Below the pieces are notes generated by a model. It saw nothing but the letters and a program-made list of their open reading frames with translations. It ran no database searches and had not been told where the DNA came from. A DNA stretch of 17,042 bases, taken from Stephanodiscus triporus (Eukaryota > Bacillariophyta > Thalassiosirophyceae > Thalassiosirales > Thalassiosiraceae). Positions 9,363-16,959 of this stretch are shown one piece after another; the first letter of the stretch is position 1, and every line of letters starts with the position of its first letter. Both the position numbers and the translations under genes were made by a program. The DNA lies in the NCBI GenBank assembly GCA_036939755.1, contig JALLAZ010000321.1, positions 1 through 17,042 on the forward strand. Reading direction: 5' to 3'.

Positions 9363-9381
9363 TGTGTGTGTGTGTGTGTGT
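9363..9381. repeat. (TG)n microsatellite
   Basis: An uninterrupted TG dinucleotide run of about 9.5 units lies 34 bases upstream of the USP start codon, probably in its 5' UTR, where it would be transcribed as CA repeats. Such tracts vary in length between individuals. Confidence 0.9.
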
Positions 9382-9406
9382 CGGGATGGATTTCGCCGCA
9401 CCCCGG

Positions 9407-9420
9407 TCTCTCTCTCTCTC
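9407..9420. repeat. (TC)n tract upstream of the USP gene
   Basis: Seven TC units are followed, after a short interruption, by another pyrimidine stretch reaching about 9448. On the USP strand this is a purine-rich GA tract between the TATA-like element and the start codon. Confidence 0.8.
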
Positions 9421-9448
9421 GCTCTTCCTCCCCTTTTCTCTCTCTCTC

Positions 9449-9471
9449 GATATATTATACGCTTTTATTGG
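9449..9471 (-). promoter_or_regulatory. Possible TATA-like and CCAAT elements of the USP promoter
   Basis: On the minus strand the sequence reads CCAATAAAAGCGTATAATATATCG, with the CCAAT box at 9467-9471 and a TATA-like core just after it, about 120 bases before the USP ATG. The order and spacing look promoter-like. This is motif reading only; diatom promoters often lack a TATA box. Confidence 0.3.
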
Positions 9472-9715
9472 TTGCTTTGCTCGTCCGTTTGGGACGATTA
9501 TTCTCTAGCCCATGCTCATCGATGGTGATGCCGGCGTCGCTGTGTGGGTGTTGGGGCATAGAACATAGAATCCAGTGTTGTAATCTATCTTTCATCTCCG
9601 GCCGGCGGGCGGGATGAGCGCATGCAGGAAGCGTTGAGCAAGCGGGAAGGTCTTGGGCAAATCAAACGCCTGCGCTGCTTTTGGCGGGCCGGAGCGCGCC
9701 AATCCAAACTCCTTT

Positions 9716-9729
9716 TCTCTCTCTCTCTC
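9716..9729. repeat. (TC)n tract upstream of SDHAF4
   Basis: Seven TC units lie in a longer pyrimidine-rich stretch (about 9711-9745), roughly 170 bases before the SDHAF4 ATG. It is probably promoter or 5' UTR sequence. Confidence 0.8.
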
Positions 9730-9897
9730 CTCACTCTCTTCTTGTCTGTGTCAGGGCCACCACCTCTACTAAAACCAGGCAGGCCGAAACACACACAACA
9801 CGCTGGAGACAAAACATTCGATATCATCTACTTAGTCGACCCAGGAAAATAGATATTGTAGTCGATCGGCGGGTCATTATCATCCATCTCGCGAGTG

Positions 9898-10181
9898 ATG
9901 ATTCGATCATTCCGTCGCCTCGTCGTCGGCGTAGTCAATCGAGAAGATATCGGATTCGGCATCATCGCCGTCGGCGGCGGCGGCAGGGTCGACACGGTCG
10001 TCGTCCGACCATCCCTCTCGACGACGATGTCGTCGTCGAAGTCGTCTCGCCCGCGTCGTCGTTTATTCCCCCTCCCATCGCGCGCGTCGTCGTCATCCGG
10101 ATACCGCCATCCGTTCCCTCGGCATATTAACAGGATGTCGTCGTCCGTCGCGATCGAGGGGAGGGAGGACGGACCGCCGTC

Positions 10182-10216
<35 letters not shown>

Positions 10217-10434
10217 CGGGAGGCGCGTCGTGCTCGCGGGGGTCGTCGAAAGACAACGCCACGGTCGGGGACGGGGACGAGGACGACGACGACGAGGAAA
10301 TGTTCGTCACGTCGGATCCGGTGCTAGGACTAGGGTCAGTTCGAGAATGGGGAGGGCCGAGGCGGGGCGGAGCGTTGGCGGAGCCGACGAGGTTCGGGGA
10401 CTGGGAGAGGAAGGGCAGGTGCACGGATTTCTGA
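9898..10434 (+). CDS. SDHAF4: Succinate dehydrogenase assembly factor 4 (DUF1674 family)
   Basis: A chaperone of the mitochondrial matrix that binds the flavinated SDHA subunit and promotes assembly of respiratory complex II. The predicted product has 178 residues. The last 17 residues, EPTRFGDWERKGRCTDF, are nearly identical to the family hallmark (human ends EPTRYGDWERKGRCIDF), preceded by GGPRRGG matching the family GGP motif. Residues 1-16, MIRSFRRLVVGVVNRE, are Arg-rich without acids until the end and look like a mitochondrial presequence. The middle is low complexity (Ser, Ala and Asp runs, such as AAAAAAADDDD near 98-108), making the protein longer than the roughly 108 residues of human. 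ATG 9898 is the first in frame after a stop at 9859. Later in-frame ATGs at about 10027 (MSSSKSSRPRRRLF) and 10135 are possible alternative starts. Its stop lies 50 bases from the stop of the opposing gene. Confidence 0.88.
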
Positions 10435-10484
10435 TCATGATATATTGAGAAAATTTTTTCCGTAATTAAAAGGACACATCTACA
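10435..10484. other. 50-bp gap between two convergent stop codons
   Basis: An AT-rich spacer (gagaaaattttttccgtaattaaaa) separates the stop codons of SDHAF4 (+) and the oxidoreductase (-). Any normal 3' UTR on either gene must run into the other gene, so the transcripts probably overlap in antisense. Confidence 0.7.
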
Positions 10485-11916
10485 TCAGATCGTCCATGCC
10501 GCGGCTGTTTTCAGCACGATTTTACCAGAGCTTTTGCCGCTCTGTATGAATGCATGTGCCTCCGCGACATTTTCCATTGCCATTTCACACACTCGCGGAC
10601 ACTGAAGCTTCCCCCCCTCGATCCATGTCAGTATTTGGTCGAACATGTCCGACAAAACCTCCACCTCGTCAGCGAAGAACGATAGATTGAACCCAAGCAC
10701 GGATTTGTTCGAGACGGTCAAATCCATCGCATCAAACTTTGGCATGGCCGCTACTCTCCCGGCCATGCGCAACCACTCCAACGGGGAAAGCATTGCACTG
10801 CCGATTGGAAGATTTGAGTGAAAGCCAAAAACGACCAAACGTCCAGATGGCGCAAGATGATCATACGATGCGTTCAATGTCGAAACTCCGTTCGCATCCA
10901 TAATCGTGGAATATCCGTCGGGACTAGCCTCTTTCGCCTTCATCCACAGATCCTCGGTGCTTTTGTCGATGACGACGTCGCATCCTAGAGCGCGAGCATC
11001 TATTACTTTCGATGTGGATCCGACGACGCCCACAACGAATAATCCCAATATTTTGGACATTTGCACGAGGAAGCTTCCAACTCCGCCTGCTGCTGAATGA
11101 ATCAAGATCGACTTGTTGGAAAATTTATTCCGTCCACCTCCACCATAGACGATTGGGAAGTATCCAGCTAGGTGTAACGCATACAGAGCGGTGAGAGAAA
11201 CTGCGGGGAATGCTGCTGCCATGGAAAAAGAATCAATACAATTCGGAATTTTTCGTAATTGAATTTTTGGAACAACGATTCGGTTGGAATAGGCACCAAA
11301 GAGGCTGCAGCCGAAGACCCTGTCGCCTACAGCTAACTTGTGGAGGTCGGTACCATCACTCTGATCTGATATGCGCTCGACCGTTCCTGCTACATCGAAG
11401 CCAGGAACAATTGGCCAACCAACATATTTCTTTGCACTCTCGTAGAGGCCCCACTGTTGGGCGGCCAAGCGAAAGTGTTTATGTTAGTAATGAGAGCACT
11501 GGATTGTTCGTCATAATATTATTAGTCCTTACCCTGATAGTACAGTCGGCATAGTTAACGGAGAAAGCTTCATTTTTTATGATAACGCAATCAGACGGAA
11601 GGGTAACGTTTGGATGGGTGTAAGGAGGTGGGCTTACATGTCGAACATTATAACCAATTGTGCAGATTCCCGAGCGCAATGTGACCAATCGCAATTGCTC
11701 CATTCCTCCGGGTCTGCCAATTGAGATGCATTTCGTCCGAGACGTCACGGTGGACCCTTTGAATGGTTCTTCGTCCGGGGACGTCGGCAACAGATACGGT
11801 AACAAACTTGGTGCGAATGTTGCAAAAAGCCACGAAATGATGTTGGCAAGAGCTGCGAGAAATATGTCGGGATCTTGTCCAAGAACGGTTCGCTTTTTGG
11901 TAAGTTCGTTTGCCAT
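10485..11916 (-). CDS. VAT1-like zinc-free quinone oxidoreductase (MDR family) with N-terminal membrane helix; complement(join(10485..11453,11533..11916))
   Basis: An NAD(P)H-dependent oxidoreductase of the medium-chain dehydrogenase/reductase superfamily, close to the quinone oxidoreductase/VAT-1 branch. The spliced product is 450 residues. The GroES-like catalytic fold begins near residue 78 (CISIGRPGGMEQLRLVTL) and continues through NEAFSVNYADCTIR and WGLYESAKK...VPGFDVAGTV. The Rossmann nucleotide-binding segment is SAAGGVGSFLVQMSKILGL. The C-terminal part (YDHLAPSGRLVVFGF, KSVLGFNLSFF, GKIVLKTA) matches VAT-1. No zinc-binding cysteine set is seen. Residues about 17-45 (DIFLAALANIISWLFATFAPSLL) form a strongly hydrophobic segment ahead of the catalytic fold, an unusual addition that suggests membrane attachment. 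The start at 11916 is the first ATG of the exon; the frame stays open upstream without another ATG, so an upstream exon cannot be fully excluded. The substrate is unknown. Confidence 0.9.
11454..11532 (-). other. Oxidoreductase intron (79 bp, phase 0)
   Basis: Donor ATCAGG|GTAAGG and acceptor CCCAACAG|TGGGGC. A near-perfect branch-point sequence TTACTAACA lies about 30 bases before the acceptor. Splicing joins YADCTIR to WGLYESAK, restoring the continuous MDR motif; reading through would reach a stop within the intron. Confidence 0.93.
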
Positions 11917-12236
11917 CGTTGGGGGGGGAAGAAAGCCCGACGAGGTCGAGGGATTAGGAGAGAGCAGTAGACAGGATCTAGATTTGGCGGGATGCAATTT
12001 TGCAGCAAGCGGCGCCACACTCTTATCAATCCCCTTCCATAATCGCCGCCACCTCTGCTCTCATCAACGAGCCTGTCTGATATATCACTCTCTACCAACG
12101 AGTAAAGCTAGAGCTTAAACGCACGCGCTTCGACCTGGTCTGGCCTCTCTGACAGTGGTATACATAACCGCCAAGATTGTGTTGGTTCTCCGTGCGCCGT
12201 CCCATCTGTTATTATCTATCGCGCAAACTTGATACA
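11917..12236. promoter_or_regulatory. Divergent intergenic region between the oxidoreductase and the plastid-targeted gene
   Basis: This 320-bp stretch separates two divergent start codons and should hold both promoters. An eight-base G run sits at about 11921-11928 in the oxidoreductase leader. Open frames extend into the region only by using non-ATG codons (GTG at 12018, TTG at 12177) and show no family resemblance, so they were not used as starts. Confidence 0.5.
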
Positions 12237-12740
12237 ATGAGGAGAGGCAATTTATTTCAATCCGCAGTATTCCTTCTCCAGATCTGCATCACTATTCATA
12301 CGTTCGCACATGCATTTACTGCAATGCCAAACAAACAGCAACGCACAACAAAGATTAGTACAACTACAACTAAACTCAATGCCAAGGTAACCGAGCAAGA
12401 AGCATCGTCGGCGATAGACAAAGTAGTCCGTGCTCTTCAGAAAGACAAAGAAGCAAACCAGGAATTGGGAAAGTTGACTAAAACAAACAACGTGTTGGGT
12501 TTTGGTTCGCCTCGCCCTGGCATAATTGCAGTGCGCTTCAATGCTTCGTTCCAAAAAGGGGGAATGGGAAGATCGGCTGTTCCATTACCGTTTGGATTAG
12601 GGCAGACAAATAAACAAGAGGGTCGCGGAACCATGGTCGGCCAGGTAAAAGCCAACGTTGACGCGAGCACAGGGAAGGTGTTGGAGGTGTCTGTATTCCG
12701 TGATCTTGGATATGGACGTGCTTTCAATTTGAAGGTATGA
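12237..12740 (+). CDS. Plastid-targeted protein of unknown function
   Basis: The 167-residue product begins MRRGNLFQ, followed by a hydrophobic signal-peptide core (about 9-24) and the junction TFAHA|FTAMP. A small residue followed by Phe at the predicted cleavage site is the hallmark of the diatom ASAFAP plastid import motif. It is followed by a Thr/Lys/Asn-rich, acid-free transit-like stretch (about 29-45). The mature part starts near VTEQEASSAIDKVVRALQK, probably a helix, and then has a glycine-rich conserved-looking body (NNVLGFGSPRPGIIAVRFNA and VFRDLGYGRAFNLKV). I do not recognise the family and assign no reaction. There is no membrane segment after the signal peptide, suggesting a soluble stromal protein. 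ATG 12237 is chosen because it puts the signal peptide right at the N-terminus. Targeting is inferred from the motif. Confidence 0.78.
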   Translation: MRRGNLFQSAVFLLQICITIHTFAHAFTAMPNKQQRTTKISTTTTKLNAKVTEQEASSAIDKVVRALQKDKEANQELGKLTKTNNVLGFGSPRPGIIAVRFNASFQKGGMGRSAVPLPFGLGQTNKQEGRGTMVGQVKANVDASTGKVLEVSVFRDLGYGRAFNLKV

Positions 12741-12965
12741 CAAATTGAGAACGATTCCGGTGAAGTTGTGGTACTTAACCATAGAGAAAATCGACAGACA
12801 GTGTGTTCCATAATGCTGAAAACGCGCAAGGAACTAGATACTCCTTCAGCCAGTATTGAATATGTATGAACATCGCTTCGTTCTTACTTGGAGTACACTT
12901 TATCTAGTGTTTGTCTAAATCTGAAACGACGAAGTTTCTTTTTCCATGTTTCGTGGACACAGTGG

Positions 12966-13917
12966 TCAACGCATTGCCCCACCTTTCACCGTTCTACCCC
13001 TACAAGGCCCAGCTGTCGTCATAAAGGCATGCCCATTCCATGTCCCCACACAATCATCGTTTGTCGTCATTCCATCCATGCAAGCGGCAAAGATTTTGTA
13101 CTTCTCAACCTGGGACGCCGACATAGGGGAAGGCGCGGGAAGGCCCTCGAATGTAACCACTTCACCTAAGGGAGCACCATCAGGGGGCTCAATGAATTCT
13201 ACCGTCTCCGAACCATCCTCGCTGCACTGTGTAGCGCACAGCACCATCCCGTGCGACTTGAAACCTACTAGATTTTTCGCCTGCGTGATATGATATAATT
13301 TCCAATAAATAATATGGTACGAATTATCAAGAAAAATGGAAAAAAGGGAAGATCCTTTCTGAGGCAAGCACGGTACCACGCTTACCTTCAAATTAGCCAC
13401 AACCAAAACTCTTTTTCCCAGCATTTCTTCCTCCTTATAATGTTTTCTGAGGCCCGATGCAATCTGCCGCGCCCCCCCTTCTTCGCCGCAATCGATTTCC
13501 TCGCAGTACAATTTTTCCGCATCTGGATGAATCCATACTTTGGTGATAAGACCTACTTTAAATTCGAGCTTACATATGTCAGGCAGACTCGGGTCAGCAG
13601 AGGAGGCAGGCGCCTTTTTGTTGGAGTTATTTTCCTTAGAAGGCTCCTGATTTTGTTTTTTGCTATTTTGCTGTTTCCTATTTTCACACATCGTTTTATC
13701 TTCCTTCCCTTTGTCGTCAATTACAGGGTCTTCACCAGGTGCTGGTGATGCAGGAGAGAAGGGCATAATACGGCGCATGATGTGTGGAAGAGTAGTATCT
13801 ATTGAGTGGCGATGCGCAAAATACAGACAGAGTTTTTTTCTCGAAACATTACTCACCCAGATTTAACTTGCCTTCCAGATCAGCAATGAGATCTTCTAAC
13901 AACTCGATGGCACTCAT
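12966..13917 (-). CDS. Stand-alone EMAP II/AIMP1-type tRNA-binding protein; complement(join(12966..13280,13386..13741,13857..13917))
   Basis: A tRNA-binding cofactor related to the C-terminal domain of human AIMP1 and yeast Arc1p, expected to help aminoacyl-tRNA synthetases capture tRNA in the cytosol. The spliced product is 243 residues. Exon 1 gives MSAIELLEDLIADLEGKLNL, an amphipathic helix. A charged Lys/Asn/Gln-rich linker follows (KGKEDK...SKENNSNKK). The OB-fold begins at LEFKVGLITKVWIHPDAEKLY, matching the family start (human LDLRIG...HPDADSLYVEEVDVGE). It continues through QIASGLRKHY, VLVVANLK, SHGMVLCA, PPDGAPLG, NDDCVGTWNG and PCRGRTV. All blocks of the EMAP II domain are present in order. 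No synthetase catalytic domain is attached. The first exon was placed by its ATG and donor. A second acceptor (exon 2 starting at 13798) would give 262 residues. The shared upstream region with the amine oxidase is about 200 bp. Confidence 0.88.
13281..13385 (-). other. Intron 2 of the tRNA-binding protein (105 bp, phase 0, no stop codon)
   Basis: Donor TTGAAG|GTAAGC and acceptor ATCACGCAG|GCGAAA. Its removal joins VVANLK to AKNLVGFKSHGM at the spacing of the human domain. The intron is a multiple of three and open throughout, so retention would insert 35 residues rather than terminate the protein. Confidence 0.9.
13742..13856 (-). other. Intron 1 of the tRNA-binding protein (115 bp, phase 1; acceptor ambiguous)
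   Basis: The donor AATCTGG|GTGAGT is clear. The preferred acceptor follows a strong pyrimidine tract (CCCTTCTCTCCTGCATCACCAG) and gives the usual intron size. A competing acceptor, CACTCAATAG, would end a 58-bp intron at 13799. Both keep the reading frame and differ by 19 residues. Confidence 0.7.
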
Positions 13918-14121
13918 GGTTGTGGCGGGCGTCGTTGCTGCTCTTTGCACCCAGTAGCGGAGGGGGGGGGGGGGTTGCGACGGCGTCACCCCGTGAGGAG
14001 GGAGAGAGGAGAGAAGAGTCTCTTGTGGGAGTCAGTGTAGACGTACTTACGGTACCATACAGATTCCCACGTTCCATGCCCGACGAAACCGCGCAACGAC
14101 GAGCAGGTGTTAGACGAGTCC
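13918..14121. promoter_or_regulatory. Divergent intergenic region between the tRNA-binding protein and the amine oxidase
   Basis: A short shared upstream region with a long G run near 13963-13974 and a purine-rich tract (about 13995-14020). The amine oxidase frame is open back to 14041 but has no ATG before 14122. An out-of-frame upstream ATG at 14076 is listed separately. Confidence 0.5.
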
Positions 14122-14135
14122 ATGACATTGGCTGA
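14076..14135 (+). other. Upstream ORF (19 codons) overlapping the amine oxidase start
   Basis: An ATG at 14076 opens a 19-residue frame that stops at 14133-14135, just past the chosen amine oxidase ATG at 14122 and in another frame. If this part is in the mature mRNA it should lower translation of the main frame. It could instead show that the real 5' structure is spliced differently. Confidence 0.35.
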
Positions 14136-15753
14136 CGACGATGCCGACGACGAGGGCGAAGGCAACAATGACGAGGAGCAGCCCACCTACGACGAAACCC
14201 CCTGCCTCGCCAAGGTAGACGCGGATGTCATCGTGATAGGCGCGGGATTCGCGGGACTCTCCGCTGCCCGACGCCTGTCGTCATCGTCGTCGTATTCGGC
14301 GACGGCGGCGCGCCGATGCCGCCGGGGCAGGATCCGTCGTCGATTTCGGGTCCTAGTCCTCGAGGCGTCGGACCGCGTCGGCGGCAGGGCCCGGACCGAG
14401 TCCGTCCGGGGCGTCTCCCTCGAGCACGGTGCAGAATTCATCCACGGCGGTCACGCGATAACTCGACGGCTGTGCGCGGATCTGGGGATAAAGACGGTGG
14501 GTGTGGTCAGGCGTGAAAACCTATGGTGGGGGGCTCCGGGAGCGGCTGCCGTGCCGCCGCGCGACCTGCCGTCACGCGAGGCGCGGATGCTCGACGGCGT
14601 CGAGGCGGCCGCGGAGGGGGCGCTGTCGGACCCGCTCGTCGACGGGGACGTCAGCCTGCGCGACTGGTGCCTCGAGCACGCGACGACCCTCGACTCGTCG
14701 GGACTCGAAGCCGCGGACGTGCTGTTGGCCCAGACCTGCTGCACGGACCTCGGGGGTCTGAGCGTCGCGGACATGCAGCTCGACTGCAGGAACGGTTGCG
14801 ACGAGAAGGACGAGGCGAGGCTCGTGGGGGGCTACGCTGCCCTCGTCAGGGCTCTCGCTGATCCGACCGTGCCGACGCCGCGGACGCTGCTCGACGACGA
14901 CGGCGCTCCTACTTGGTCGAACCATCCATCGGCCTCCTCGGAAGAGGGGGGCATGACGATTCTAACCAGAGTGCAGGCCGCGCATGTCCTATGGCATGAT
15001 GACGACGGGGAAGGACGCGTGACGGTGGAGGCGCTCGACGGTCGGTTTTTCTCCTCGCACGCCGTTGTCTGCGCCGTGCCTCTGCGCGCGCTCCAACGGC
15101 GTCCGCATCATTCGACGTCGTTGCGCTTCTCCCCGCCCCTTCCCGACGACAAGTTAGTGGCGATCGAATCGTTCGTCGTCCATCCCGCGACGAAGGTCTT
15201 CGTTGCCTTCGACGTACCGCAGTGGCCGGAGGGGGTCACCTTTCTCGCGCATCGCGGCAGGCTCTGCCGTTGGTTCTTCCCGCCGCGTTGTCCGCCGGAC
15301 GACGACAATGACGACGACGAGCGCGGCGGGGGAGTTTCGGTGGCGGAGGCGTACGTGACCGCCAATCGCGCGCGAGACGTCGACGCGTTGGACGGACGCG
15401 AGCTCGTCGACCTCGCGCTCGACGAGCTCGCGATTCTCCTCGGCCGCGATCGATCGGTCCTCGACGACCATCACGTCTGGACCCATCGCGTCAGCTGGGC
15501 CGACGATCCGTATGCGGGGGGGGGATACGCCTCGGTGGTGCCAGGGGGGGGCGCGCGCGACTGCAGACGGGCCCTCGCGGAGCCCACGGGGGGACGGATA
15601 TACTGGGCGGGAGAGGCAACGGCATACCACTCGAATCCGCAGACGGTGCACGGCGCGATAGAGAGCGGACTCAGGGCTGCGAGGGAAGTCGAGGGGGCTG
15701 ATATATGGAGGGGAAAGGAATGCACAAAGGAGAGGTTGACGTACATCGACTGA
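14122..15753 (+). CDS. FAD-dependent amine oxidase (polyamine oxidase/MAO family)
   Basis: A flavoprotein that oxidises amines, probably polyamines, producing an aldehyde and hydrogen peroxide. The 543-residue product has the dinucleotide-binding motif VIVIGAGFAGLSAARRL (GAGFAG at 40-45). VLVLEASDRVGGRART follows, the strand and GG motif that contact FAD. SLEHGAEFIHG, VVCAVPLRAL and the C-terminal FAD motif GRIYWAGEATAYHSNPQTVHG are also present. The segment HPATKVFVAF...WPEG matches the plant polyamine oxidase region around its active-site lysine (here Lys358). A basic, Ser/Arg-rich insert (about residues 54-74) lengthens the loop between the first helix and second strand. The first 30 residues are very acidic, with no signal peptide, and the end (LTYID) lacks a peroxisomal SKL-type signal, suggesting a cytosolic or nuclear enzyme. 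There is no intron. ATG 14122 is the only one in frame before the FAD motif. A lysine demethylase role is less likely, as no SWIRM domain is seen. Confidence 0.88.
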   Translation: MTLADDDADDEGEGNNDEEQPTYDETPCLAKVDADVIVIGAGFAGLSAARRLSSSSSYSATAARRCRRGRIRRRFRVLVLEASDRVGGRARTESVRGVSLEHGAEFIHGGHAITRRLCADLGIKTVGVVRRENLWWGAPGAAAVPPRDLPSREARMLDGVEAAAEGALSDPLVDGDVSLRDWCLEHATTLDSSGLEAADVLLAQTCCTDLGGLSVADMQLDCRNGCDEKDEARLVGGYAALVRALADPTVPTPRTLLDDDGAPTWSNHPSASSEEGGMTILTRVQAAHVLWHDDDGEGRVTVEALDGRFFSSHAVVCAVPLRALQRRPHHSTSLRFSPPLPDDKLVAIESFVVHPATKVFVAFDVPQWPEGVTFLAHRGRLCRWFFPPRCPPDDDNDDDERGGGVSVAEAYVTANRARDVDALDGRELVDLALDELAILLGRDRSVLDDHHVWTHRVSWADDPYAGGGYASVVPGGGARDCRRALAEPTGGRIYWAGEATAYHSNPQTVHGAIESGLRAAREVEGADIWRGKECTKERLTYID

Positions 15754-16606
15754 GGAGAGATATGATGCCCCGTGCCCATGAGGGTGGGCAGTGGGCCTGA
15801 GGGGTTGGATTGGGCGGCATTGCCTGGGCACTTTTCACAGGGATTGGGCTTAAATCGAACAATGGGATCAGGGTGAAATGAACTTGCCCCCAAAGCCGGC
15901 TTGAATTGGAAGAGTCAGATGTAATTTAAGCATCAGGCCCACGCTTTTGACTCTACTTTCTCTGCAACCATACCATGAGGGAAGGCTGGAAGTTGAGCCA
16001 CTTGATGCCATAGCTGCTCAGCATATGGCTGCTTTATTACCATATGCACCCACCATTTTCCGCTCCACTGTAGTCGGTCACAGAAAGGGGAAGGAGACGA
16101 CTGTTGAGGGTGGGCTGTGGACTGTGGTAGGCGATGAGGGTGGGCTGTGGACTGTGGTAGGCGATGAGGACGGGCTTCGGCGGATGCTCCCCAATAACAA
16201 TCATTTGAGAGCATTGTTCTGCCTGTCAGAGAGAGGGTCGATGACGGCGAATGGGCCATGAGGACCCCTATCCCTAACTAAGTACTATAACCTCATTCGA
16301 TTACCAGCAATGCATAACCAACTACCATTTTTGTCTTCGTCGAAGGTTGGCGGTTGCGAAGGGTTGGCCCCGGTATTCTGCAAATAAATGTTCGGACTAC
16401 GGTAACAACTAACATCTTCTCCTTTCTTATTTGTTCACACCACAGACCTTAAAAGAGGATCCGATGGAAAGAAAGACAAATGAGAGCCAAGACGCTTACA
16501 TGTTCGGAACGAACTGGAAATCAGTGGGATGCGGAAGATTAAAGTGTTTTTCGTACGTTCTCATTAATCGACTAATTAAAAGTGGTTCGTTGACTACAAC
16601 TGTTGA
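15754..16606. other. Convergent intergenic region between the amine oxidase and the terminal oxygenase gene
   Basis: This 853-bp stretch lies between two stop codons. Open frames of about 104 (+, non-ATG start) and 108 (-, ATG at 16259) codons overlap around 15933-16261 but match nothing I recognise and contain the 30-bp tandem repeat. The part from 16262 to 16606 is AT-richer with no coding signal. No tRNA or transposon ends were recognised. Confidence 0.5.
16106..16165. repeat. 30-bp tandem repeat, two perfect copies
   Basis: The unit at 16106-16135 is repeated exactly at 16136-16165, with core TGGGCTGTGGACTGTGG. A diverged partial third copy follows (gaggacgggcttcgg). A related 12-base match, ATGAGGGTGGGC, occurs at 15778-15789. 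Confidence 0.92.
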
Positions 16607-16959
16607 CTAAGTTACATAGCCTTTGTTTGCAATTGTCCAGGTGTTGATCGCATCGGTGACCCTGTGTTGGTTCAGATCCGTCACTCCTCCCCCCTCTCTC
16701 AAGAAGACCACTGTTGCACCGGGTGCTAGCCTGAAGCTGAACTTCGAGGTGCCTCCCTTTCCTCGAATCCACATGGATTTACTAGGGCATCCAAGGCTTG
16801 TAATCCACCTGTGAGTTCCATGATAATTGCCATCGCTGTGCCAATCAAAGACACCACCAGTTTGCTTGGGTGGGCCCCTCGCAATTGGCATGTAAGCCGC
16901 TATCCAACTTGAAGTCAAATTGACACATTGCCCCCATTGATCAAAGAAGTCTTTGAATC
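16607..16959 (-). CDS. Partial gene, probable 2-oxoglutarate/Fe(II) oxygenase 3' exon
   Basis: The exon reads FKDFFDQWGQCVN, TSSWIAAYMPIARG, then FDWHSDGNYHG, ITSLGCPSKSMWIRG, FRLAPGATVVFL and NQHRVTDA, ending at a TAG (16607-16609). HSD followed about 57 residues later by QHRV fits the HxD...H iron-binding triad on a double-stranded beta-helix, with the PGxTVVF strand before the distal His as in AlkB and prolyl-hydroxylase-like enzymes. The usual 2-oxoglutarate-binding Arg some ten residues after the distal His is not seen; the frame ends 16 residues after that His, so a further exon may exist. The left boundary is set by an acceptor (CAACACCCAG|GATTC), since the frame closes at a TGA just upstream. 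The rest of the gene lies beyond the right edge. The family call is inference from motif spacing. Confidence 0.5.

Larger units (their letters stand above)
9330..9897. promoter_or_regulatory. Divergent intergenic region between the USP gene and SDHAF4
   Basis: This 568-bp stretch separates two divergent start codons and should contain both promoters and 5' UTRs. No conserved coding signal was found. It contains three dinucleotide tracts, listed separately, and a TATA/CCAAT-like pair oriented toward the USP gene. The SDHAF4 reading frame has stops at 9850-9852 and 9859-9861, which close it upstream of its ATG. Confidence 0.55.

Noticed and set aside
9828..10424. 198-codon open frame on the minus strand opposite SDHAF4
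   Set aside because: It begins with GTG rather than ATG, has no in-frame ATG upstream, and consists of low-complexity sequence. The opposite strand carries the SDHAF4 C-terminal signature.
12888..13293. Plus-strand frames of about 93 and 115 codons
   Set aside because: They are antisense to the final exon of the tRNA-binding protein, whose conserved blocks fix the coding strand.
13986..14186. Minus-strand frame beginning MGCSSSLLPS near the amine oxidase start
   Set aside because: Although it begins with an MGC-type motif, it is the reverse of the acidic amine oxidase N-terminus and has no family resemblance. The Ser run follows from the GAC triplets.
15933..16259. 108-codon minus-strand frame with a PHRLPQSTAH repeat
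   Set aside because: The repeat is just the translated 30-bp tandem duplication. The rest matches nothing I recognise, and the plus strand is equally open.
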